Assembly (NCBI RefSeq): GCF_011742925.1
Contig: NZ_WAEL01000012.1
Span: forward strand, 95,378 to 159,377
Length of the DNA stretch: 64,000 nt
Direction: 5' to 3'
From: Fibrivirga algicola
GTDB taxonomy: Bacteria > Bacteroidota > Bacteroidia > Cytophagales > Spirosomataceae
Shown here: piece by piece, positions 34,445-44,416 of the stretch
How positions within the stretch are numbered: position 1 is the first letter of the stretch
Layout of the letters: the number at the start of each line of letters is the position of its first letter
Made by a program: the position numbers and the translations under genes
Notes under the pieces: generated by a model
Database searches by the model: none
What the model saw: the letters and a program-made list of their open reading frames with translations, nothing else
What the model was told of the DNA's origin: nothing

Positions 34445-36082
34445 ATGACCCCGACCACTCCTTTTACAACGCCCTCCAGCCCTGATTTTCAAATTAGTGA
34501 TCTTGACGATTTACTGAACCGATTGGGCGAAAGCTTACAATTAGACCCAACCCGCCGACGGTTAGCGGAGGAACGATACAAATCGGTGGCCGATTACATT
34601 GAACGGGATGAAGCATTTTTTAAAAATGCACTGCTCAGCGTATATCCACAAGGGTCATTTCGTATCCGAACAACAGCCAAACCCTACAAACAGAATGAGT
34701 TTGATCTCGATTTTGTCGTACATCTTGACTTCTTGACCGGCAAGAACTATCCACCGATGGAGGTACTGAACCAGTTGGAACGGCGCTTGCGCGAGAATGA
34801 TACCTACAAGGGCAAGATTGAGCGGAAAAATCGGTGCATTCGAATCGTCTATGCAAACGATTTTCACATGGATATCACCGTAGGCTGTCAGGAGACGTTC
34901 CATGAAGAGAACCGAATCATCGTCCCTGATCGCAAAACAAAAACTTGGACGGGAAGTAATCCCGTTGGCTACGGTGATTGGTTTACGGCAAAGGCAACAT
35001 TACTCCCCCAGCAGCAGGAACGCTTACAGAAAGCCTATAATGCTCGTAACATGAAGATACGGGCCAGTGCCGATCTGCCAGCTGAACCGGCGTACGAGTT
35101 CAAGGTACCTCTTGAGCGATCGGTACAAATTCTGAAGCGTCGGCGGGATGTATACTTCTATAGACAGGAGGAGCTGACTACAGCCAGTATCATTCTAACC
35201 ACATTGGCTGCCGAAGCCTACCAGGGTGAGCTGTCTGTATTCGAGACGATTGATCGGATCATTACCTACATTGAGCAAAAGCCTCGCAACATATTCGGTC
35301 GAATTCAGCCGTTCCAAGTGTTGAATCCAGCTAACGCGAAGGAGAACTTCAGCGAAAAATGGTTTGAGGACCATACGCTTTTTGAGGCCTTCATGAAATT
35401 CGTCAGTGATACGCGTCAGGTCTGGAATGGGTTAAAAACCGCCACCAATCCAACACTTAGAGAGTCATTACTGGAACGAGCATTCGGTGAGAACCGTGTC
35501 AAACGGCTATTATCGGAACAACGTAGTTATCAAGCTATGGCTCAAAAAGCACAGCGCTTGGCTCCAATCGCTCAAGCAGCCGGATTGGGCGTGCTGAATA
35601 CTACACCTACTGCAAAACCGACGTTTGAACCAACGCCTGTCCATAATCAACCTGCCCGTCGCTACGGTGGCAAGGCGTACTCTTTACAGTCAGTTCAGTT
35701 TTCAGCTGGAACAAACTACCTTCAAAGAAGGTGGGTTGAGCAGACTTATCCGGGCATCTTTAGCTGTACCGTTCGCAATGGAATATTGACTTGTACAGGT
35801 AAGATCAAGCCAACAGATGACTGTGAAGAATATCGCATTTGCATCAGGTACGTGCCGGGTATACCTCCGCAGGTCTTTATCAACAGCCATCGGATAAAAT
35901 CAAGCAAATCAATTCATATGTACAGCAACGGTGCATTATGTCTGCATTACCCGCCCGATATCAACTGGAACCATCGTACCTCAATAGCGACCTACACTAT
36001 ACCCTGGATTGCCGAGTGGATCGTTTGTTACGAGTTCTGGAAATTAACAGATAAGTGGGAAGGATCTGAATTCAAGCATTAG
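34445..36082 (+). CDS. CBASS CD-NTase with fused C-terminal E2-like domain
   Basis: A 545-residue SMODS nucleotidyltransferase, the signal-making enzyme of CBASS anti-phage defence. The polymerase-fold motifs are GS in YPQGS (70-71), the metal-binding Asp87 and Asp89 in EFDLDF, and a third Asp143 in HMDITV. After the helical part (about 190-380) and a Pro/Gln-rich linker comes a region (about 410-545) that matches prokaryotic E2-like proteins: MYSNGALCLHYPP with a candidate catalytic Cys499, then TIPWIAEWIVCYEFWKLTDKWEG. E2 proteins prime CD-NTases by conjugation; here both appear in one chain. The CD-NTase assignment is firm, the E2-like part is likely. Confidence 0.88.
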   Translation: MTPTTPFTTPSSPDFQISDLDDLLNRLGESLQLDPTRRRLAEERYKSVADYIERDEAFFKNALLSVYPQGSFRIRTTAKPYKQNEFDLDFVVHLDFLTGKNYPPMEVLNQLERRLRENDTYKGKIERKNRCIRIVYANDFHMDITVGCQETFHEENRIIVPDRKTKTWTGSNPVGYGDWFTAKATLLPQQQERLQKAYNARNMKIRASADLPAEPAYEFKVPLERSVQILKRRRDVYFYRQEELTTASIILTTLAAEAYQGELSVFETIDRIITYIEQKPRNIFGRIQPFQVLNPANAKENFSEKWFEDHTLFEAFMKFVSDTRQVWNGLKTATNPTLRESLLERAFGENRVKRLLSEQRSYQAMAQKAQRLAPIAQAAGLGVLNTTPTAKPTFEPTPVHNQPARRYGGKAYSLQSVQFSAGTNYLQRRWVEQTYPGIFSCTVRNGILTCTGKIKPTDDCEEYRICIRYVPGIPPQVFINSHRIKSSKSIHMYSNGALCLHYPPDINWNHRTSIATYTIPWIAEWIVCYEFWKLTDKWEGSEFKH

Positions 36083-36085
36083 CGA

Positions 36086-36442
36086 TCACTCTGGTTTTGA
36101 GTCGAAGGAGTCAATTTTTGTTTTAATGATTTCTAGGTATTCCTTCATGTCGACATAGAGGTCACGCGGTATTTTGAACTTTCTCATAAATCGCTCCAGC
36201 CTATCCGCGGCATCTTCGGTACGCTCTACCGTATGGCCTTTGCTCAACAACAGGTAGAGAGCCTGGCTGTTCTCTTCCAGAAAAAGAAGTCGGTCTGCTT
36301 TTTCGATTAAAAAATCAGCCTGTTGGCTCGAAGCTTTTCGAGCTTTCGGACTCCCGGAGCTCATGCCATAGTGTGATGTTCTTAAATCTGAATGTATGCT
36401 ACTCAATTCTTGATAGAGCACTTGCCATTGCTTCTTGTCCAT
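36086..36442 (-). CDS. Small helical hypothetical protein
   Basis: A 118-residue charged, helical protein (LYQELSSIHSDLR, ADFLIEKADRLLFLEENSQALYLLLSK, RLERFMRKFKI) with no recognised domain. It is convergent with the CD-NTase gene, ending 4 bp from it. It may be a regulator or cofactor of a nearby system, but nothing supports a function. Confidence 0.55.
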   Translation of the reverse strand: MDKKQWQVLYQELSSIHSDLRTSHYGMSSGSPKARKASSQQADFLIEKADRLLFLEENSQALYLLLSKGHTVERTEDAADRLERFMRKFKIPRDLYVDMKEYLEIIKTKIDSFDSKPE

Positions 36443-36699
36443 GAACGTTACTGATTGGTAAGCTGATCAGAAATTAGATAGGGGCTGATCTTAGTTCCGA
36501 TAAATTTATCTCATTATACATAATAGTCTGACAAACAGAAGGTCCTAGTCATCTAGTTCACTAAAGTATAAATCTAACCGTCAGGGAGCATAGCTCACAG
36601 TAAAGCAATTTTTATCAAACACATATATACTAATAACCAATATCGTATTTTACCCCATTAATCATATAGCACCAGCGCGGTTGATCCAATAGCTTTTAC
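36443..36699. other. AT-rich intergenic region
   Basis: About 260 bp, AT-rich, between the small minus-strand gene and the truncated PLD-like gene. Presumably promoters for both. No repeat recognised. Confidence 0.4.
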
Positions 36700-37041
36700 A
36701 TGTCCAACCAACTCTTTACAAATCGGGACGGCAATACACTGATCAAGAAGTTTGAGGGTGTGTTCACGTATATGCCCGGAATTGCCTGTTTCGATGTGCT
36801 GGTTGGCTATTTTCGGGCGTCGGATTATTTTCGGGTACGTCCTCTTCTCGACAAAATCCCAAAAGTCCGAATCCTAGTCGGGATCGATGTGGATCGGCTT
36901 ACCAAAGATTTTCATGAACGTGGGCAGACGTTTCTGAAGGACGGGAACCTCACCCATACCGAGATACTGCTCATTGATCCGCAGTTTGCCCTTAGCGAGG
37001 CCGAGTATCTGGTGGCCGGGGAGAACATGGCGGTTTTGTAA
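36700..37041 (+). pseudogene. Truncated N terminus of a PLD-like/helicase-related protein
   Basis: A 113-codon ORF whose product resembles the N-terminal phospholipase-D-like part of large helicase-related proteins (FTNRDGNTLIKKFEGVF, FDVLVGYFRASDYFRVRPLLDKIPKVRILVGIDVDRL). Such proteins run to about 1000 residues. The frame ends after a roughly 15-residue unrelated tail, and no helicase part follows; the Hsp70 module starts 78 bp later. Truncation by insertion of the neighbouring DNA is the simplest reading. Confidence 0.6.
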
Positions 37042-37118
37042 AGAAACAGAGTAGCTTTCAGTATGTAACCACCACTCCAATCAAAAAAATAGATTCGAGA
37101 CTTAAATATTTTATTTTC

Positions 37119-39077
37119 ATGCAGTATATAAATCCTATCGAATTATTCTATTTACAGAATATTGATCCGTCTTCACTTACTGTGCAAGATATTCGTAAGG
37201 CTAAAAAGAAACTAATCGCCGATATCGAACTTTCAGACTCAGGTAGTATAATATATAGAGGTAAAGAACTCTTTAAAGCAGATATTGAGGATGCTTTCGA
37301 GTTGCTAGATACGCGGGATAACCGAATTAATTACCATTACTTGGCAATGTTTTCTGCCTTGAATAACTTTTTAGCTACCGGGCATTTAGGATACTTTGAA
37401 GGTGGGCAACACCAACAGCTTAAAACGCTAACCCCTCTACCGTCTTTTTTAAAGTTAGTAAGCCCGTATTTTGCTGAGCAGTTTAATAGTGCGTTGACCT
37501 TAGCTTTTAGGAATAAAGATGAAATTAAGTTAAAAAAGCTGCTTAACAGTCCAATGCTTGTAACGTCAGATGGCATAGATAAAGCATATCGAGGCGTAAT
37601 GTCCGAACTACGTAAACGTTTAGCTAGAATAGAAGCAATCAGCCAAGAAGTAAAAGAACGAAAGATTAACGACTTTGAATTAGATACACAGATTGAAAAA
37701 CGAATTTGCACTGAAGTTGAAATAGACTTACTAAATCTATTTCATAATTATTTTCAACCAGTACGTAATCAATTCGCAATGGCGATCCGATCTGTGGCCA
37801 TTGATGTATTTAATGAATATAGTAATGCAAGTTTATCCATAATGCTAATTAATATGGCGCTTTCAGTTAAGGTTGATGGGCTTTCAAAAGATAAGCTGAT
37901 TGAAGACAAAAAACAAATTGATGATATAGTAACCACTCAGCGAGAAAATGATTATAACGAGTCTATTTTCCTGAAATATGGCGAGCATGTTAAAGGGTTA
38001 GTGAAAGTATTTGATCAAATACAGGCTAAGACTATTCTACCCTCCACTGCTCAGGTTTGGGTAGATCGAAATATATCTGTCCACGATATTAATCAGTTAG
38101 ATGGAAGGTTTTCAGAAATAAAAAATCAGATTTCAGCCGGTTTAAGAGCCCTCTCTGTAGCAATTTGGAATTTACATAATAATATAGACGCTGCAATTTA
38201 TATCATAAACAAGGCAAGTCAGATTGATGTGTCGGATGCAGAGATTAATGATAGTATCAAGCGGGATAAAATGCAATTGAATGTTATTAAAAATCAACAG
38301 ACCCGCCCTTTGCCTACTTCTCAAAGGCCAATTTCTACTCCTCAAAGATCGACTCCACAATATAGTGCGCCTGGAACGTCTAATAGCAATGGAGGCTTAT
38401 ATGTTTTTTTAGGATTTATAGCATTTGTGTTGTTAATCATTTTTGTGGATTCAGGTAGTAAGACATATACTCCCACTAATTCTGATGAGCGTACTTCAAC
38501 AATTGTAACGACAGATTCAACAATGACAATGTCTTCAGATACTACACTGACGATGTCTTCAGATACTGCGATGGGTATGTCATCAGAACCGGCTGTCAAT
38601 TCCTATCAGGAAAGTCAATTAAGTGCTTATGCAGGAAATCAGCTTAATAACGGTGATTCTCCTTTCAACTCATGCTTTAGTCAGGGAATATACGAGGGTC
38701 AGGCATACATAGTATTTGAAAATAGTAACGATTACGATGCTGTAGTATGCTTAGTTGAGGTTTATTCTGGCCGTACTGTTCGTAATGAATACATCAGAGC
38801 CGGCAGTGATTTCAAGATGTCCAGAATTCCTACAGGAACGTACTACCTTAAAGTGTATTACGGAAAAGACTGGAATCCAAAAAAGCAAAATTTTTGTGGC
38901 ACATATGGAGGATTTGAAACAGGTGAGCATTTTAGTAAATCAGATGATACAACGGATTATCTACAAGTAGAGAATTCAGAATTCAGTTACTCAACTGGCC
39001 GTGTAACGCTTTATACAGTTCCAGGAGGAAATATGTCAACGGAATCGACAAATGCTTCAGATTTTTTCAATCATTAA
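37119..39077 (+). CDS. Membrane protein with J-like N terminus, Hsp70 module
   Basis: A 652-residue protein. The first 70 residues (IDPSSLTVQDIRKAKKKLIADI, then FKADIEDAFELLDTRDNRI) resemble helices II and III of a DnaJ J domain, but no HPD motif is visible, so it would be a J-like rather than a true J protein. A helical part follows to about residue 400, then a Pro/Ser/Thr linker, one transmembrane segment (YVFLGFIAFVLLIIFV), a short degenerate repeat (MSSDT) and a beta-rich C-terminal domain with cysteines. It precedes a GrpE-like gene by 5 bp and an Hsp70 gene. The J-like reading is inference. Confidence 0.6.
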   Translation: MQYINPIELFYLQNIDPSSLTVQDIRKAKKKLIADIELSDSGSIIYRGKELFKADIEDAFELLDTRDNRINYHYLAMFSALNNFLATGHLGYFEGGQHQQLKTLTPLPSFLKLVSPYFAEQFNSALTLAFRNKDEIKLKKLLNSPMLVTSDGIDKAYRGVMSELRKRLARIEAISQEVKERKINDFELDTQIEKRICTEVEIDLLNLFHNYFQPVRNQFAMAIRSVAIDVFNEYSNASLSIMLINMALSVKVDGLSKDKLIEDKKQIDDIVTTQRENDYNESIFLKYGEHVKGLVKVFDQIQAKTILPSTAQVWVDRNISVHDINQLDGRFSEIKNQISAGLRALSVAIWNLHNNIDAAIYIINKASQIDVSDAEINDSIKRDKMQLNVIKNQQTRPLPTSQRPISTPQRSTPQYSAPGTSNSNGGLYVFLGFIAFVLLIIFVDSGSKTYTPTNSDERTSTIVTTDSTMTMSSDTTLTMSSDTAMGMSSEPAVNSYQESQLSAYAGNQLNNGDSPFNSCFSQGIYEGQAYIVFENSNDYDAVVCLVEVYSGRTVRNEYIRAGSDFKMSRIPTGTYYLKVYYGKDWNPKKQNFCGTYGGFETGEHFSKSDDTTDYLQVENSEFSYSTGRVTLYTVPGGNMSTESTNASDFFNH

Positions 39078-39082
39078 CTTAA

Positions 39083-39457
39083 ATGAATATGCAAGAGAAT
39101 ATTCGTGTGCCTAAGCTTTATCTCGATATTATTAATCAAATCTTTGAGATAGAGAAAAAACTAACTAAAGTTCAGGAGCCTAATTCGATTCAACGTAATG
39201 TCAATAAACTGAGAGAAATCTTAGAGAATGACTTATCGGATAATGGTGGATCTCCGATTGGTTTAATGTATTATAACCCTTTGGGCGAAGTGTATAATGA
39301 GACTCGTACGGATTGCGAAGCAAGTATAGCTGGTTCAAATACAGATGATTTAGTTATTACTGACGTCATTAAGCCTATAATACGATATCGACAGGGAGGT
39401 ATGAATTTAATTGTTCAGAAAGGAATTGTTATTGTTGAGTCTAATCAGAAAAATTAA
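39083..39457 (+). CDS. GrpE-like nucleotide-exchange factor candidate
   Basis: A 124-residue protein between the J-like membrane protein (5 bp gap) and the Hsp70 gene (14 bp gap). A coiled N terminus (YLDIINQIFEIEKKLTKVQE) and a short C-terminal beta part (VITDVIKPIIRYRQGGMNLIVQKGIVIVES) resemble the layout of GrpE, the exchange factor of DnaK. Sequence similarity is weak, so the function is suggested mainly by context. Confidence 0.5.
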   Translation: MNMQENIRVPKLYLDIINQIFEIEKKLTKVQEPNSIQRNVNKLREILENDLSDNGGSPIGLMYYNPLGEVYNETRTDCEASIAGSNTDDLVITDVIKPIIRYRQGGMNLIVQKGIVIVESNQKN

Positions 39458-39471
39458 AACTCTATAGTTTC

Positions 39472-41958
39472 ATGGAAAATATGGTTAATTATGGTATCGA
39501 TTTAGGTACTACAAACTCTGCTATCACAAAGTTTATTAAAGGGGAGGTTGCGGTTTTCAGTAACCCCACAGATTTCGGTCGTAACACATTACCATCTGTT
39601 GTGGGATATAAGAAAGATAAAATTCTTGTTGGCAGTAAAGCCAAAGAATTACTTGAAAAAGACCCACGGAATGTAGTAGGTACGTTCAAGCGGAAGATGG
39701 GTACATCTGAAAGTTATAAAATTAAGGCTATTAACGATTCCAAGACGCCTATTGATTTATCTACAACTGTTCTCAAGGAATTGAAAACTTTCCTTCCTCC
39801 CGGTGAAGTACTTGATGCTGCAGTTATTACTATACCCGCTTCGTTTGATACGATTCAGTCTAATGCTACGAAGGAAGCAGGGATACAGGCTGGTTTTAAG
39901 CAAGTAATCTTGCTACAAGAGCCAATTGCAGCTAGTTTAGCTTATGCTAATATGAAAAAAGAAAAGGATTTACAGGATGGACAATGGCTAGTGTATGATT
40001 TTGGTGGCGGAACTTTCGATGTCGCTCTAATTCGTATTAAAGAAGGAGAAATGAAAGTACTAGATCATGAAGGAGATAATTTCTTAGGTGGGGCAGATTT
40101 TGATCGTTTAATTGTTGAACGGATATTAGTGCCAAAGTTAGAAGAAAAGTATTCGTTTGATGATCTTGCCACGTCCTTGAAAAGTGCCACTGGTCGGCTC
40201 AATGCGCAGTATTATGTTATGTTGCGTCACGCCGAAGAGGCTAAGATTATGCTCTCTGCAAAGACTTCTGCTGACATAACTGTTGAAGGATTTGAAGATG
40301 AGAATGGCGAGTTAGTCGATGAAGAAATCATTATAACTCGCTCAGAGCTTAATGATCTTATCCGTCCTTACATTGATGGAACAACGGATATGATAAAGAA
40401 GATACTAACTCGTAATTCTTTAATGCCTTCTGATGTTCAGTTTACGCTTATGGTGGGTGGCTCAACCTATATTCCTTATGTTCGCAAGCGCGTAGAAGAG
40501 GTACTTCAAATTGGTGTAATCTGTGATATTGATCCAACAACAGCAGTAGCTATTGGAGCTGCCTACTATGCAGCTACAAAACCTAAAGAGGTACGCGAAG
40601 TAAGTAAAGAAAAAATCCAATCGAGGATTTCGATCAAAGCTGCTTATGAAAAAGTATCTAAAGAGCGCGAAGAGATTTTTTCAGCTAGAGTAACAGGTAG
40701 CTTGGATGATCTTTTTTATCGAATAATGAGGGAGGATGGAGGCTTTGACACCGGCCTGAAGACATTAACCGAGCGAATTAATGAAGACTTACCGCTTGTT
40801 GAAGGTGTTTATAATTTTTTTAAGCTTTCCATTTATGATAGGCATAATAATATTATAGAAACCGATTTAGGGCTGATAGGTATAAATAGTGGTTATGGGA
40901 TCAGTGGACAGCCACTTCCAGAAGATATATGTCTTGAAATAGATGATGAAGATCTTTATGGTGCAACCAAACTTTTACTTGTATTTCAAAAGAATGCTGT
41001 GCTTCCACTTCGACGCACCATCACGCGCCAATTGAATAAGGCTGTTGTTAGAGGATCGGAGGATAATATTATCCGTGTAAATGTATTGGAGGGACCACAT
41101 ACTGCTCTTCCTGAGGCTAACAAGCCAATTGGTTACCTGACATTAACAGGTCGCCAACTTACTCGCGATGTGCACAAGGGGTCAGATATAGAGATTTTGG
41201 TACAATTATCAGAGTCTCGTGATTTGACTATTTCGGTATATCTGATGATGGCCGATCAAGAGTTCACGGAAACATTTAATCCTAAGGTTCGCCATACGCC
41301 AATAGGAAAGTTGCGGTTAGACATAGATACCTTGTCAGAGAAACTTGAAGAAGAGATTGAAGAGGCAACTGAGCAAGAAAACTATGAGGTTGCTAAGGAG
41401 TTAACATCCCTACGTAAAGAAATGGAGGTTGTTGCAGAGCAAATCGGAACTGTTGCGGATGATGATGTCACTGATGCCCGGTATCAGCTGGAAGATAAAA
41501 AGCGAAAACTCGCCCAGGCAATTGATTTTGCCACAAAAGATAAGCGCATCTCGACGGCTCGAATTAGATACGCTGAAATTAGAGAAAAGTGTTCCGCTAT
41601 AATAAGCGAAGGGGGGAACGATCAGGAGCAAAAGCACTTCAATGATATAGTGGCTCAAGAGCCTAGCTTTTTGAATAGTCAAAACTTAATCAAAATTCAG
41701 GAGAAGATAGATGAGTTGTCTGCTATACAAGGGCAAATTCTCTGGCGTTTGCCTAAGTTTTTAACTGGCACTTTCTCTTACTTATGTAATGAAGTTCCAA
41801 AAATGAATAACCCAGAGCAAGCGCGATCACTTGTAGATGCTGGTCGCTTCTCAGTTGAAAGTCAAAACTGGGAGCGGCTACGTGAAGTGAATATTTCATT
41901 GATAAACCTACTTCCAAGGTCTAGAAATCAGGACATCAGTACGATTATTGGTTTTTAA
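39472..41958 (+). CDS. Large Hsp70-family protein, divergent C terminus
   Basis: An 828-residue Hsp70/actin-fold protein (DnaK is about 640). The nucleotide-binding domain spans about 1-385 with YGIDLGTTNSAI, VYDFGGGTFDVALI and VGGSTYIP, the phosphate and adenosine motifs, all intact. Instead of a classic substrate-binding lid, the rest is partly beta-rich (residues about 400-600) and then coiled helices (LSEKLEEEIEEATEQENYEVAKELTSLRKEMEVV). It probably binds clients through this part. Second ATG (MVNYGIDL) is an alternative start. It is the third gene of the J-like/GrpE-like/Hsp70 operon. Confidence 0.85.
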   Translation: MENMVNYGIDLGTTNSAITKFIKGEVAVFSNPTDFGRNTLPSVVGYKKDKILVGSKAKELLEKDPRNVVGTFKRKMGTSESYKIKAINDSKTPIDLSTTVLKELKTFLPPGEVLDAAVITIPASFDTIQSNATKEAGIQAGFKQVILLQEPIAASLAYANMKKEKDLQDGQWLVYDFGGGTFDVALIRIKEGEMKVLDHEGDNFLGGADFDRLIVERILVPKLEEKYSFDDLATSLKSATGRLNAQYYVMLRHAEEAKIMLSAKTSADITVEGFEDENGELVDEEIIITRSELNDLIRPYIDGTTDMIKKILTRNSLMPSDVQFTLMVGGSTYIPYVRKRVEEVLQIGVICDIDPTTAVAIGAAYYAATKPKEVREVSKEKIQSRISIKAAYEKVSKEREEIFSARVTGSLDDLFYRIMREDGGFDTGLKTLTERINEDLPLVEGVYNFFKLSIYDRHNNIIETDLGLIGINSGYGISGQPLPEDICLEIDDEDLYGATKLLLVFQKNAVLPLRRTITRQLNKAVVRGSEDNIIRVNVLEGPHTALPEANKPIGYLTLTGRQLTRDVHKGSDIEILVQLSESRDLTISVYLMMADQEFTETFNPKVRHTPIGKLRLDIDTLSEKLEEEIEEATEQENYEVAKELTSLRKEMEVVAEQIGTVADDDVTDARYQLEDKKRKLAQAIDFATKDKRISTARIRYAEIREKCSAIISEGGNDQEQKHFNDIVAQEPSFLNSQNLIKIQEKIDELSAIQGQILWRLPKFLTGTFSYLCNEVPKMNNPEQARSLVDAGRFSVESQNWERLREVNISLINLLPRSRNQDISTIIGF

Positions 41959-42057
41959 TCTAATGATAAGCTGTAACAGGAAGGACTGGTTTTATTGACT
42001 CTTTTTCTGTTCGGAGCTAAGCATGGCTTTCATAATTCGACCTTTCAGTAACTGTTT

Positions 42058-43854
42058 ATGATTCAATCAGCCAGTAATTATCCGCTGTCTATTCTGTTCA
42101 ATCCAGATCAGAATATCAAATACACCATTCCCAAGTACCAGCGCGAGTACGTTTGGCAGCAGCACAATTGGGAAGCGCTATTCGACGATATTCTGGAAGG
42201 GGACAAAGGCCATTTTTTGGGGTCCATCATCTGTATTAATCACAGCACAGATGCCTTGCAAACCCTGCGGCTCGAATTGGTAGATGGGCAGCAGCGCGTA
42301 ACCACTACGTCGCTGCTCTACACAGCGCTGTATACTTGGCTGAAACAGAATGCCGACCAGGACGATGATGATATACGGGTCGAGATGGCGGGCATACGTA
42401 ATCGGCTGGTACAGAAGAATAGCCCGGGTGTTACACGGCTCGAACCCTCATTGCAGGGCAAAAACCTGCCCGATTACGAGTACGTACTCCATCAGGCAAG
42501 CCTACTCAAACGCGATGTCGATAAGCTCGCGAACGTAGGCAAGCGGCGCATTGATCGGGCGTACCGGTATTTTCTGAGCCGACTGAACGAGACCGACGAA
42601 AACAACGTACCCGTATTTACGAGCCAATCAGTGCTTGATCTGCTGGAAAAATTAAACAGCGCATCGATGGTTAAAATCGAAGTCAGCAGTCACTCCGATG
42701 CGTTCACGTTGTTCGAAACGCTCAACAACCGGGGCGAGCCACTATCGGCCCTAGATCTGATCAAAAACAAACTACTCGATGTGCTGGAGAAGCAGAACAT
42801 CAACACCATTGATCAAAACTTTAACCGCTGGACCCGCCTGCTCGATAACCTGACCGACGATCCGGCCACGCAGCAACGCTATCTACGGCAATATTACAAC
42901 GCCTTCAAATACCGTCCCGAAGTGGCCGTGAAAGGGTTTTCGAAGGCCACCCGTTCCACTATTCTTACTATCTATGCTCGCCTCATCGACGCCGACGTGC
43001 GCCCGATTTTCGATGATTTATACGATAAGTCGCAGCTATATAGCCGGTTGGTACGCCCCGATCATGCCGATAACGCAGCCACGGTGACCAGCGCCCTGCT
43101 TGATCTGCAACGTATTGGGGGCGTCACGTCGCAGTCGTTTTTGTTGTTTTTGCTGGGTAGCTATCCGTCGCTACCGTCGGCTGAGTTGGGGGCTATCATT
43201 CAGGTACTGGTTACGTTCTTTGTTCGCCGTAACGTCACTGATTTGCCACCTACCCGTGATCTCGATAAGCTATTTATTGAGCTGATTGACTGGTGTCGGC
43301 AGCAGGATCAGCACCCAACCAGCAGTCATGTTCGGGCATTTTTGCGTCAGCCAGTCTGGTACGTACCTGACGAGGTATTCAGTCTGAAATTGATGGGTAA
43401 CCTATATCAGGATAATGCCGATGCGGCCCGGTTTGTCCTGTGCAGTCTGGAGGGCAACCATCAGACCCACGAAACCTACACCGATTTATGGCGTCGATCA
43501 GAAAGTAAACAATACGTCTGGACCATCGAGCATATTTTGCCACAGGGGAAGAACCTGCCCGCTGCCTGGGTCGACATGATCGGGAATGGCGATGAGGTTG
43601 CGGCCCGGCACCTGCAGGAAACCCATGTCCACCGATTAGGCAACCTGACTATCTCGGGCTATAACAGTACACTAGGTAACCAGCCTTTCAGCGATAAACG
43701 CGACCGGACCGATAAGAAAGGGCATCCAGTGGGTTATAGAAACGGCTTGTATTTAAATCGGCTTTTAGCTGAAAAGGATAGTTGGACAGCCGAGGACATA
43801 GAAACTAGAACAATTGAAATGGTTAAAGATTGCATCAAGCTTTTTTCCATTTGA
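42058..43854 (+). CDS. GmrSD-type (DUF262/DUF1524) type IV restriction enzyme
   Basis: A 598-residue single-chain protein: N-terminal DUF262 (GmrS-like) with IPKYQREYVW and LVDGQQRVTT, and C-terminal DUF1524 HNH-type nuclease (WTIEHILPQG, HRLGNLTISGYNSTLGNQPFSDK). Members cleave modified (glucosylated or hydroxymethylated) DNA of phages using nucleotide hydrolysis. It follows the Hsp70 gene by about 100 bp on the same strand and has a higher GC content, suggesting separate origin. Confidence 0.92.
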   Translation: MIQSASNYPLSILFNPDQNIKYTIPKYQREYVWQQHNWEALFDDILEGDKGHFLGSIICINHSTDALQTLRLELVDGQQRVTTTSLLYTALYTWLKQNADQDDDDIRVEMAGIRNRLVQKNSPGVTRLEPSLQGKNLPDYEYVLHQASLLKRDVDKLANVGKRRIDRAYRYFLSRLNETDENNVPVFTSQSVLDLLEKLNSASMVKIEVSSHSDAFTLFETLNNRGEPLSALDLIKNKLLDVLEKQNINTIDQNFNRWTRLLDNLTDDPATQQRYLRQYYNAFKYRPEVAVKGFSKATRSTILTIYARLIDADVRPIFDDLYDKSQLYSRLVRPDHADNAATVTSALLDLQRIGGVTSQSFLLFLLGSYPSLPSAELGAIIQVLVTFFVRRNVTDLPPTRDLDKLFIELIDWCRQQDQHPTSSHVRAFLRQPVWYVPDEVFSLKLMGNLYQDNADAARFVLCSLEGNHQTHETYTDLWRRSESKQYVWTIEHILPQGKNLPAAWVDMIGNGDEVAARHLQETHVHRLGNLTISGYNSTLGNQPFSDKRDRTDKKGHPVGYRNGLYLNRLLAEKDSWTAEDIETRTIEMVKDCIKLFSI

Positions 43855-44416
43855 ATCCTGCACAATGGGGTTAACTATACGGGCATTGAGACAATTCTTC
43901 ATTGCTTGATCAACTCAAACCGATCAGTTAACTACTCTTCATTTAAAAACCATAATTTTTTATGTCAATAAACATCTCAGAGCATTTTGAATAATCATAT
44001 TTAATACAAGTCTTGATGCGTTGCAACCTAATCTAGGTACTAGCCCAATAAAGCTGGCCATCAGCAAGAAACTTTATACTAATCTAGGCTGCCACAATTT
44101 CTCAAAATCTACGCTTTAACGGGCAAGCTCTTTGGCAAATACACCATTGTGGACTTCCTCCTCAAAAGCCTTCTTTAGTCTTCGAGCCGGTTAGCTTCAA
44201 TAGGTTTGGTTTTGCTAGGGATGCGAATGCGCAGCGTTGTCATATTGGCTGAAGAAATGAATTTCTGCAAGGCTCATATATTATTAATTTTCAATAGGTA
44301 TTACTTATTGAAAATTATTTATTAAATCGCTTCATCTTAGAAAGATACTCTAAGATGGACCTTGAGGCAAACCTCAATATTACGATTCTTGACTTTACGC
44401 TATACCACTTTGATTC
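43855..44416. other. Intergenic region with two hairpins before the kinase
   Basis: About 560 bp without a gene. It holds inverted repeats at 44286-44316 (AATTTTCAATA / TATTGAAAATT) and 44333-44357 (CATCTTAGA / TCTAAGATG), 60-130 bp upstream of the kinase ATG, plausible operator or leader structures. Confidence 0.5.
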
